Assembly: GCA_002633025.1 (NCBI GenBank)
Contig: NMRB01000415.1
Location: 233,987-297,986, forward strand
Reading direction: 5' to 3'
Length of the DNA stretch: 64,000 bases
Source: Notospermus geniculatus
Lineage: Eukaryota; Nemertea; Pilidiophora; Heteronemertea; Lineidae
In this document: one piece after another, positions 47,894 to 59,700 of the stretch
Position numbering within the stretch: position 1 is the first letter of the stretch
Layout: each line of letters opens with the position of its first letter
Program-made: the position numbers and the translations under genes
Notes under the pieces: model-generated
What the model saw: the letters and a program-made list of their open reading frames with translations, nothing else
Databases searched by the model: none
What the model was told of the DNA's origin: nothing

Positions 47894-50477
47894 TGCTGCA
47901 GCTGCTGCTCTATAGGAGGAAAGATTGACGGTTGACGAGTTGTCGGTAGAATAGTTCCACCATGTCCACCGTATAACAAAACGCTTATCGATCGCGTTAA
48001 TATTATGTCGGTGTTCTATCTAGGTCATCTCACTCCGCGCCAAGTTCGCCGTTCATTGATTGTGTCACCGCCGATTCGCTTAGCTTATGTCATTTTTGTC
48101 GGTACCAGCAAAAATAGATAAGAGAGGATCTATTTTTGGTACCAGCCAGTGAGTGGACGAACATATAGCGCTGAATGCCTTTGAGTGTGGTTTTACATGG
48201 TCCAGAAATTGCACCTTGTAATTATATTGCGGAAAATAGAGACCTTCCAGATTTTCAGTATATCAATCCATTTTACATAATGAGCTATAGGCCTAATATT
48301 TCATGCAAGCTTACAAGAAATTGCCAGAAAAACAACCGTAACCTTAAAGGAGGGTGTCAGGCGCCATCCTGAACACATTTCGAGTGTAAATTCAACACTA
48401 ATATTCGCCCATGTTCTCACATTTCAGTCAAGGCATCGCCCTCCGTTTCATACTTTTCAGGTTGCTTATTTGAAATATTCGGCATGAGCCTCGACAGTTC
48501 GGCTTCGGCAAAAAATCATCCCAAAACGTCATAGCCTGGTCCCCTGTCCTTGATCCGATTACGCTATTAGCGGACAGGCACGAGGACAGAGGACAGGGAA
48601 GCAGACTAAAAGCTTATGGGGAACGCTTGCCGATTACTTTTTGTCAGAGCGTAGTATAGATGGCAGCACCGATGGTACTCCAAAATGGACCGAAATTGGC
48701 ATAAAAACGCGTTTTTCGGTGAGTCTGGGGGCATTTCCTGTCTCTAACTTACGTAGGCCTTCACGGGAGGGGGGGGGCGGGGATATTCCTTCATGATGAC
48801 GTCATATCACACGGCAAGTTGAGGGGCAAGCATGGTTTGCTTTAGGCCTAGTAACCAATAGCATTGACATGCTGGTAAACCCGAGAGATGTGAACTAGGC
48901 CCAGCAAAATATTCACTCACACGAAGATAAGTTGTGAAATCTAACAATAATTTATTGCAAATTCATTTGGATCTGTAACAAGTGTATTGAGATAACCGCG
49001 ACAGAGGCCTAAAACCGGCTAGCGTTGAAATGCAGCAGGAAAGATGATTTAATCCTTCAAACAGATGGTGAAGCCAAGATATTCAACTCGTTCACACAAT
49101 GTTCTCAGATCTTTCCAAATGAAAACTAAGTAATGGAATAAATGTTTATGGAAAATTAAGAAAAAAGTACATATAATTAGAAATCTGTCATGAATTTTTG
49201 ATGATTCTTTATGTTTCGGCATCCGTGTAGCTTCAAGCAAAGAGAAGGGTTGTACGAATATGCATAGATATGTTCATTAAGTTGACAGACAAAAAATACG
49301 TATGACACAATCACATCACAGAATACATGAGACAGATCAAAAACTCGTCGGCAAGCGAGAGTTTTTGATGCGATTCCAATGGTGTTGCAAAGAACAGGAT
49401 TTTATCAAGAAAGAATTGAACAGATGTAGGTCTACATGTAACAAGAAACTTTCCACCTCCGGGACAACTTGTGTACAACTTACATCGAACATTACAACAT
49501 TCTCAGTTTTTTAAAGAGTACATCAACAGCAGTATTCAGCCATTATTATACACTCACTAAATATTCACATGGCATGGTTTAAAATCCTCAGAGTGATCAG
49601 CAGAATTTGACACAACAACTTAAACTGGGTTACTCTTATTGTATACCTGGTACCCAGAGTTACCAGTAGCTCGGTGCGAGATTGGCATAGGCCTACCTGT
49701 CATCTTGAACCACGGGATCGCTATGCCTTCGGACAACGCTCTGAGTGGAGCAGACCGAAGATGAAGTGACCGTAGGCCTGGCTGGCTTTGATATATTTTA
49801 AGATGACACCCAGGGCAGTACACTGTAATTCTACTTCAATAGACTATAAAAAAATTAACTATCCTTTCCGTTAGCGACCATATCGGCAAATGCCTGAAAT
49901 CAGTTCAACACAAAATAACGGGAAGCAACTGAAATAAAGAGGGACTAAAAGATGAAGTATAGCACACAGATTTATACCAGTGATTTCAAAAGAAGATGCT
50001 AACCTAAAATTATAAGAAATTAAATCTTGTTCTTCAGATGAAACACCAACTGCTGCTTCTCAAATGCCTGAATGAGCCAACAAGATGCGACACAGGAGGC
50101 CAGCTTGTCCTACATTGCAGGCTGGCATAGGCATTGAATTCCTTGATCTGGAATAGACGTTTTAGGCTGAATGTCCGGTTATAGGTGGTTTCATCTCCGA
50201 CAAGTAAGGCATATCATATTAAAGATTGAACATGCAAAAAATTCAAACTAAAATGAAGTAGGTTGGCAGGAAACATGGGTGGGAACACCCTATAATAATC
50301 TTTAATTTTACTACAACATAACTAGATGCAAAGGTATATTACACAGCTGACGAGCAAATAAGGTATGCTACATCCTACAAATCTACAGGTCTGTGATAAT
50401 ATATCATAGAAACTGGTCTAAGTTACGATACTGCAACACATTCTGTAAACAAAAATTGAGAAGTCACTTGAAATATA
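47894..50477. other. Spacer between the xylose isomerase and CREC genes
   Basis: No supported exon. A small imperfect hairpin around GGTACCA-AAAATAGAT lies near 48101-48144. The CREC 3'UTR probably extends into the upper end. Confidence 0.5.
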
Positions 50478-50525
50478 CAAGTGTTTAAACAAAAGCTACT
50501 CCAAGTGTTTAAACAAAAGCTACTC
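50478..50525. repeat. 24-bp direct tandem repeat, two units
   Basis: Two identical units of CAAGTGTTTAAACAAAAGCT plus ACTC. Confidence 0.9.
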
Positions 50526-50612
50526 TCCCACAGCAGGGGTTTTTACCTCGCTCCGTCTTCATCAGGCGAACCTGTGTGCGAGGGCGACCAAAGCCCTGCT
50601 ATGGAAGGGTGG
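50525..50612. mobile_element. MITE-like palindrome, CCTCCCATAGCAGGG family, copy 1
   Basis: CTCTCCCACAGCAGGGG at the left is mirrored imperfectly by GCCCTGCTATGGAAGGGTGG at the right, with CCTCGCTC inside. It is related to 53586-53673. Confidence 0.65.
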
Positions 50613-50705
50613 AATCGTGTGTTGAAACAGTAAATAGACCAGCTCCTAGGACACATGCACAGATTGGCATTCATATACATCCTCTTCGCCTATCAAAGTC
50701 TACTC

Positions 50706-53700
50706 TTATAATTCTTCCTTGGGCATCTTGTGTAGAGCATCACCATAATCTGTGGCCTGGCTTCCAACGAACACATCATGTTTGTCAGCTATCTCATCCA
50801 TGGTCAGCAGACCGTCCTTGTCCTTATCGGCCTCGTTAAAAAGATGGGTGGCTTCCTCAGTGGCGAGTTCGTCCATTGCAGGAATGACCCAGTCCCTGAC
50901 CTCAGCCAAGTCAAGATGGCCGTCACCATTCTTGTCGTATGTCTTAAACTGTTTAAGCATCTCATCGTGTTCACTACTCTCTTCCTTGCCATCACCTGGA
51001 AAACAGATGAAGAAAGATTATGACATTATCACAGAGCTTGCCCCTGCAATAAGGCTGGCGGCTGCAGATGTTGCAGGGAAACACGAATAACAGAAACAAT
51101 TACAGTAGAACCTCACCTAACGGACACCTCAATAAAGTGGACACCTCAAGATTACGGACGGGTTTGTCCAGTCCCGAATTTTCCAAAGACTGGTGTCCGT
51201 TATTGATGGGAGTTTCAATATAGCGGACACCTCACTATTATGGACAGCTGAGCTCAGTCCTAAGGGTGTCCGCAATAGTGAGGTTCTACTGTATCATGGT
51301 CTCGCCCGGTGCTATGGCCTTGACACATTGGAAGATTCTAAATCAACGTTCTTCTGTACACACACATCCCATAATGTCCCTGTGGCCTTGCCAAGGAAGC
51401 ACTTTTCGCAACGCTTTCTCAAAACCATTGAAAATGTTCCGGCTAATGAATCCTGAACTTTAATATGTACCCCTATATAGAGAATCATGCAAAACATACA
51501 CCACCATCCAACAAAAATTTGGAAATGTGCGGTCGCAAAACTTTCGCACTAAAAATGCATTCAAGAACAATCCATACTATACATGTACAAGGTTTGGGAT
51601 ATTCTACATTACCAACAACTTGGAACCTAAGATAATTTGAGGGGTTTATACTACAGTATTTCTAGGTTCTACTAATTGTTGCCAGTCGTCATGCAGAACT
51701 GATGGATATACCATCACAGTTGTTACCACAACCATGAGAATTCAAGACAAAAACACCAGCTGTCATGGGGATTTTTAATTACTACATCATAAACAACTGT
51801 TGAAAATGAAAAGGGAGAAGCCACTTTTCCAATTACATGTATTGTGGACGTATAAACGATGGACCTTCATGTCTGAGATAGTTCCGTTTCTTCAAAGAAT
51901 TCAAGTCAGAATTCATCCTTTCGGATCAGTTTCACCGATAACAACCGACAAAGCAAGTTCACTTCCGGTGATAGCAAATTCACTTCCGGTGATAGTATGC
52001 CATCAGCGTTGATGTTAGTTGTTAAGTCTTATGGCTGATGGAGAGGCTTTAAATGGAGTTCACAACAGTTGGAAAAGTGGAATCTTTGTAAGGGACTAAA
52101 AAAGGAGGAGAACCCTTTTCATTTTTCAACAGACTGCATTCACAAAATTGTTTGATGTTTGAAGTACTCATACCTTTCTTGGCAGATTCTGATGAAGAGA
52201 TGTGACGTTTGTTACATAACAATTAAACTCACACTGCGAAACTTCTTGTTTTCTAGTGTTCAGAGGACATCTAAGGCCCTTATGAAGGCTATCTTCACCT
52301 TTACTACGATATTTATGCGAAAGACGTCAGCTTTTAGCGCTCCGGTAAAAAGCACATCGGCCCTTGGTAGTGCATTAATTACGTCTATACAGAGAGAGCG
52401 TCTTAGTTTCTACTTACTTTCGTCTTTCTGTTCGTACTCCTTGAAGCTGATCTTGCCATCCTTGTCCTTGTCGTATTCCCTCATCGTCTTCTCAATCTCA
52501 ATAGGAGCCATGTGATTGTAATTGTGGGGGTTGTGGAATGGAATGAATTCTTTGAATGAAAGAATTCCATCATGATCGGTGTCAGCGAGGTCGAACTTCT
52601 TCCTGTCATCCTTCGTCATCTGAAATGATTACGTTCAGAAACTTGTAGAAATGGCTTGAGAAGCCTCTTCCCACAAAGTTAGCTGAATACGAGGCAAGCA
52701 GCTATCATCTGCTCCTATTTCATTACTTCCATCCTTGGGACAGAGATTGAAGGTGCTGGAAAGCTAATGCGGAAGAAGCCAGGGACGATAGCCAGTGTTA
52801 GAGAGTCATACCCATGCAGGAGGGATAGGTGGTTTGGGGTCTGATTTATTTCTTTCTCTGTCCCGAATGACTTCACGCATATCATGATACTGATCCTGAA
52901 GTTTAAAGGGTACGGTGGTCAATTCAGTTGAATTTGATAAACTTGAGCACCACCAGTAGGCCTACAACCACCATCAGTACAACCTTCACCGTGGCATGTT
53001 CAACTGCTGTGCGGCAAGAACTAAAAATTTGGACACTTGAAGGAATATCATCCAAAATATATTCTGGGGTGGGGCCTCAGACACAAGTCTTGCCGACACC
53101 TACGGTGCTGACTGGAGCGTAATATAGATGGCAGCACTGATGGTAAACCATGACAACCACAGTCTTGAAACATCTCTAAGCCGAAAATTACCTGCATGAA
53201 ATTCTTCATCTCTTCGGTAGTGTCATTCTCGTGTTGGGCAACCTCCTCCGGTGTGTATCCATAAACCTCCTGGATCATCTCATTCCAGGTCACCTGACCA
53301 TTCTTATCTTTGTCCTGGCGATCAAACTGCTTCTTGGCGTCTGCCTCGTCCAAACTCCTGCAAGTACAACGGGTAATCGGTATTATACCAGTACCTTTTA
53401 GTTCCCATTCAAAGTTACTCATCAGCATGTTGATGTCTGCAGGGTTCGAGAGATAGTACCATGTTGGAACTATCTTTCGTCTGTCTCTATTCCGTTCAGA
53501 AGATCTCAGAGGAAATGTCAAGTTAGAGGGGGCAACTTGGAAATCAATCCGTTATACTTCTGATAACCTCGCAGACAGCGCACAACATCCTCCCATAGCA
53601 GGGGTTTTCCTCGCTCCTCTTTAGTGTACGAGTGTAAAAGGAATAGAGACCAACGCCCTGTTATGGGAGGATGGCCCACAACGAATAGAAGACACTTACT

Positions 53701-56700
53701 TGAATGAGTTAGAGATCCACTTTGTCATTTCCTCCTTTGATATATCTCCACTCTGGTCTGTGTCCATCTTCTTGGCCAGGAGCAGAAGCCTTCGGGTGGC
53801 CTCTTTAGGATCCAAATCTTTGAACTCTTCGGCTTCTTCTTCAGAACCTGTAAAATCATTAGACATGTTCATCAAAAAGCTTCATTATCTCTGACCATCA
53901 TTCCACTGGGAACACAGGGCCTGGAAATTTGGTTCATGGGCTACTGTCTTCCTTTACCGGCGTTCTTGTTGACAACCGAGTTTGTGCCGTTGTTGGCTGC
54001 GTGAGACTCATAGCAACCTCTCAAAACATGGTCATTCAGATGTACATGTAGGCCTATCGCCTACCTCGTACCTCATAAGGGAGACAACAGCCAACTGAAA
54101 TGACCTGAGTCCCAGGATGTAGCAGTGGTACATTTAATGATGTACCTAATATATAAAGACAACAAACAATGCGATCTAATTGTGTCAGCCAACTCTTAAA
54201 ATATCGATGGTCCCCTTCAGCAATCAAACATTACCATGCCCACACGTTGTTATGATGCATGTTTGTGTAACATAATTTTAACGCAGTTTTCCAATATTGT
54301 TTTGCGCACTTCGAAATCCCAGGCTACATACACCCATAACTGACATCAAAAGCAGTGAAATGACATATATACGAAAAGATCAAGTTGGGCAAAATGGTTT
54401 TGAAACAAAATTCAAGCCGCTGAAAAAACATTTTCCCACGACAAACAACGTGGACATGTTCACGGTAAAACGTTACTGAAGCAAAAATACTTCTTTTATT
54501 GATCAGAATTAAAACACTTTAATCAAAATAACATCAACAGCATTACACAAAACATAAGTCACACAACATAAAGTAACCGAAGCACTATGGGAACAACATC
54601 TGCACTTTCACCTTGGCAAACTTTCTTCCCTGCGTTACTTCACGAAACCACAATAGCATCAGCATCAACTTCAGTCACTGGACAACATCCATGTTTCCAC
54701 TGTGTTCTACCTTCTGTGTGCATGTATTCTAACTCCTCATTCTCGTTACCCTCCTTGGCCTCTTTGACACTTTTCACGTCCCTCCTCACCCTTCCTTCAG
54801 CAGTTCTATTAACCTTCCCAGCATCTTCATCAGTTTTTGCATCATCTTTCCTGGACGGTTTTGGTTCATCATCGTCATCAGCCCGATCACCATCGTAGTC
54901 ATATCTGGCGCCATCACCATACTCATCATCCCAATCGTCATCATACTTCGGATAATCGTAGTCCATGGTGCCGTTGTAGTCAGCAAAGTCGTTATAGGCA
55001 GATTCATTAAAATCATTATAGTAATCACCGTATGTATCATTATAATCAGGATAGTCAGGGTATTCGTCCATTGTCCCATTATAACCATCATTGTAATTGT
55101 AATCACCAAAATCATCTTCCATTGGTTCGTCAAGACCATCGTCATCGAAATCATCATCGAGATCATCGTCTTCATCCTTCTCCTTGTCTTTATCTGCAAG
55201 TCAAGGTCACAACAGAGTGTCAAGGACAGACCCAAAGGTCACAAGAGGGCGTGGCTCACAGGCGTCAGTTGACCCATTTACCCGCTAGGCCTCCTAAAAG
55301 CCATCGACGTCTGTTTGGTCAGCGCAGCTCAAGATTCCAAGATGATGTCGTCATTTGCTTTGAACCTTTTCATGCTTTTGTACCTACAACTGCACAACTG
55401 AGCAGCGGAGACGCAAACTCTCCCTCCGTTTGGAGTCTTGTTCTCAGTGGTTTGGCCACCCGGCCAGTGCAATCTCACAATCATGTAATTTCAGGAGGGC
55501 AGGGACATTCTTTTCTCCAGAAGCGGTTTAATGACGAGAAGCGATGGGACATTTTTTTTGATTGATCATTCATCGAAAGGGAGGATTTGTCAAAAGCACC
55601 ATTCATCATGAAGTCGTCACATTCCTGTATGTATGATTTGTGTGGATGTGTACATGTATGTTCGTAGCCACTGTTAGAGACCAGTTTCAAATTCAATCAA
55701 TTTCACCATAGACCTAACACTAACAAAGGCCTATGTATACTTATGCCTACCACATAGCCCAGGGGGTCAACAACCAGGGCTTAGTGCATGTCACCATGGT
55801 GATGTTTATTCTTTTAAATATCATATGCAGTTAAACCAGTCTTATTACGAATAGTGGTTCTGATTTACGTATATATTTGTTGCAATGTCAGTAAATACTA
55901 AGAAGCAACGGTAATCAACAGGTTTACTTGAAAAAAGCCTTAAAATGAATGGCATTGAGGTGTGTAGCCATTGCTTTAGTACTGAATGGCGGAATACCTT
56001 TGGTGACAGGTAATTGTCAATGAGGAACACCTGTACCCTACAGACAACACTAGCAGGCTGGGCAGTTGGACATTACCATCCTCATACAATAAAATATGAA
56101 AATGGCGAGGCACAGTATGTGACAGTTATGCCATTGTATAAGTAATTGTCCGTTAATAGTCCAGCTGGATTCAGAGTGAAAAGCGCGACAACATGTGGTG
56201 TTTGCTGACGTGTTTAACATCCAGGAATCGAAATCAGCTGGTGCGACACCCATATGCAATCCACACATCCATCTGTGGAAAAAGTTGGGTCCTCTAAAAT
56301 GCTAATTANATGTACCTAATATATAAAGACAACAAACAATGCGATCTAATTGTGTCAGCCAACTCTTAAAATATCGATGGTCCCCTTCAGCAATCAAACA
56401 TTACCATGCCCACACGTTGTTATGATGCATGTTTGTGTAACATAATTTTAACGCAGTTTTCCAATATTGTTTTGCGCACTTCGAAATCCCAGGCTACATA
56501 CACCCATAACTGACATCAAAAGCAGTGAAATGACATATATACGAAAAGATCAAGTTGGGCAAAATGGTTTTGAAACAAAATTCAAGCCGCTGAAAAAACA
56601 TTTTCCCACGACAAACAACGTGGACATGTTCACGGTAAAACGTTACTGAAGCAAAAATACTTCTTTTATTGATCAGAATTAAAACACTTTAATCAAAATA

Positions 56701-59700
56701 ACATCAACAGCATTACACAAAACATAAGTCACACAACATAAAGTAACCGAAGCACTATGGAAACAACATCTGCACTTTCACCTTGGCAAATTTCTCTCCC
56801 TGCGTTACTTCACGAAACCATACACTAGCATCAGCATCAACTTCAGTCACTGGACAACATCCATGTTTCCACTGTGTTCTACCTTCTGTGTGCATGTATT
56901 CTAACTCCTCATTCTCGTTACTCTCCTTGGCCTCTTTGACACTTTTCACGTCCCTCCTCACTCTTCCTTTATCAGTAGTGCTATTAACCTTCTCAGCATC
57001 TTCATCAGTTTTTGCATCATCTTTCCTGGACGGTTTTGGTTCAGCATCATCAGCCCGATCACCATCGTAGTCATATCTGGCGCCATCACCATACTCATCA
57101 TCCCAATCGTCATCATACTTCGGATAATCGTAGTCCATGGTGTCGTTGTAGTCAGCAAAGTCGTTATAGGCAGATTCATTAAAATCATTATAGTAATCAC
57201 CATATGTATCATTATAATCAGGATAGTCAGGGTATTCGTCCATTGTCCCATTATAACCATCATTGTAATTGTAATCACCAAAATCATCTTCCATTGGTTC
57301 GTCAAGACCATCGTCATCGAAATCATCATCGAGATCATCCTCTTCATCCGCCTTGTCTTTATCTGCAAGTCAAGGTCAGAACTGCGTGTCAAGGACAGAC
57401 CCAAAGGCCACAAGAGGGCGTGGCTCACAGGGGTCAGTTTACCCATTAGATTTACCTGCTAGGCCTCCTAAAAGCCATCGACGTCTGTTTGGTCAGCGCA
57501 GCTCAAGATTCCAAGATGATGTCGTCATTTGCTTTGAAGCTTTTGTTCCTACAACTGCACAACTGAGCAGCGGAGACGCAAGCTCTCCCTCAGTTTGGAG
57601 TGTCGTTCTCAGTGGTTTGGCCATCCGGCCAGTGCAATCTCACAAACATGTAATTTCAGGAGGGGGGCATTCTTTTCTCCAGAAGCGGTTTAATGATGAG
57701 AAGCGATGGGACATTTTTTTTGATTGATCATTCATCGAAAGGGATGATTTGTCAACATGAAGTCGTCACATTCCTGTATGTATGATTTGTGTGGATGTAT
57801 ACGTGTATGTTCGTAGCCACTGTTAGAGACCAGTTTCAAATTCAATCAATTTCAACACTAACACAGGCCTATGTATACTTATGCCTACCACATAGCCCAG
57901 GGGGTCAACAACGAGGGCTTAGTGCATGTCACCATGGTGATGTTTATTCTTTTAAATATCATATGCAGTTAAACCAGTCTTATTACGAATAGTGGTTCTG
58001 ATTTACGTATATATTTGTTGCAATGTCTGTAATACTAAGAGGTAAGGAAAAAGTAATCAACAGGCTTATTTGAAAAAAAGCCTTAAACTGAATGGCATTG
58101 AGGTGTGTAGCCATTGCTTTAGTACTGAATGGCGGAATGCCTTTGGTGAGAGGTAACTGTCAATGAGGAACACCTGTACCCTACAGACAACACCAGCAGG
58201 CTGGGCAGTTGGACATTACCATCCTCATACAATAGAATATGAAAATGGCGAGGCACAGTATGTGACAGTTATGCCATTGTATAAGTAATTGTCCGTTAAT
58301 AGTTCAGCTGGATTCACAGTGAAAAGCGCGACAACATGTGGTGCTTGCTGACGTGTTTAACATCCAGGAATCGAAGTCAGCTGGTGCGACACCCATATGC
58401 AATCCACACATCCATCTGCGGAAAAAGTTGGGTCCTCTAAAATGCTAATTAATAATGAGTTGTATTCTACATGCATTTACAACACAGATGGATTTGCTGC
58501 ATGTGTATTTCTTTGTCCTTGGCCATTGGCAGGAACATTCGATTGTATTTGTCCCCAGACACATTGGGAATTTGACGGACAAAGTCTTCGTAAGAAAGAT
58601 TCTTTAAAAGTCTCTGATATGTGAGAATGGATGAGAAAGATGTGGCTGCTTTGCAATACCTCAAAAATAATGTCGGTAAAAGGGATTCTCTCGTCCCTTA
58701 TCCGGAGGGGGGGGGGGTGCTAGGATTACAATACCACCCAACGGTTTTGTGAAAGGATGACCCTCCTCTAGGATATCTAGTTCCTCCTTCCTCTTTACAT
58801 CAGAATCCGCTTTGCTTTTACTGATATGAAGAAAGCAGGTTACTTTGACGTCTACTTCAATTTGACAGAAAAGTAGGCCTACTGCAGTTCACNCCCCCCC
58901 CGATTGTAGGGTCGTCAACTAGGCTATACTTGAAGTAGGCATCGCTCGCTGATGGACAGTGTCAGCAATCTTTTTTTTCATATTAATGGGGACATCTTAT
59001 ATTTCTTCAGTTAATCACTTGTCTTCACTTAATATCAAAAGATTCCAAGCTGGGATAAACGTAAGGCAAACAATGGGATTACCACTTGTAGAGAAGTGTC
59101 GTACTACGGCCAGACCAAGTAACATGCCCAGAGAGTGACACGTGGAGCTCCCTCATATGTCTACAGAAATAGCCTAACGGAGTACGTGTGTGTTTTAGAA
59201 GCCAGGTGGACAACGTGGCCTATTGTTCATTGAACACCTCATCATTCCTGGTGATAAATGAATCCATGATATACATCATCCAGTACCCAGCTGGGCAATA
59301 TCGTTATAAGTTTGAATGTGGGAAATGGCACCAGATGCAGACAACAGCTTGAAATTCAATATGATACCATCATATCACCAGCTATCCTATTGCAGCCACA
59401 GTTTACCACGTGTCTCTTATTCCAACCTCATTCAGATGCAAAACGAATTGAAATTTCATGCAAATATTTCATCAATTCGTGTTGTTCCCAGTTGTGGTGC
59501 GCGAATATCTTCACATGATGTGTCACCATGAAATTATGCAATGAGCTACACTTGAGAAAACTAATTCACCCAGAGAAAACATAGAGGCCATCTTTCCTGT
59601 TCTCTGATGCTCAATTTAGTTCAGAATCCCTCAGAATTTGGGGGAAAACTTTCAGAAAGGAATACATGTATGTGAAAAAGACCTTTGGTTTTTGTCAGTG

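Larger units (their letters stand above)
54140..58451 (-). repeat. 2.15-kb direct duplication with a single-N junction (54140-56308 and 56310-58451)
   Basis: The two copies align end to end with scattered substitutions and small indels. An isolated N at 56309 marks the join exactly. Each copy contains the alternative CREC terminal exon and its polyA signal. The pattern fits two unmerged haplotypes better than an old tandem duplication. Confidence 0.88.

Noticed and set aside
49851-49893. Extra terminal exon (AFADMVANGKDS then stop) after a TTTCAG acceptor
   Set aside because: Too short, and its phase does not match the CREC exon that would precede it.
54786-55235. Met/Thr/Ile-rich minus-strand ORF overlapping the alternative CREC exon
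   Set aside because: A frame shadow of the Asp/Tyr/Asn-rich frame, with repetitive composition and no acceptor in phase.
55032-55565. His/Asn-rich plus-strand ORF opposite the alternative CREC exon
   Set aside because: It is the complement of the GAT/TAT/AAT-rich minus-strand exon. No splice or start context.
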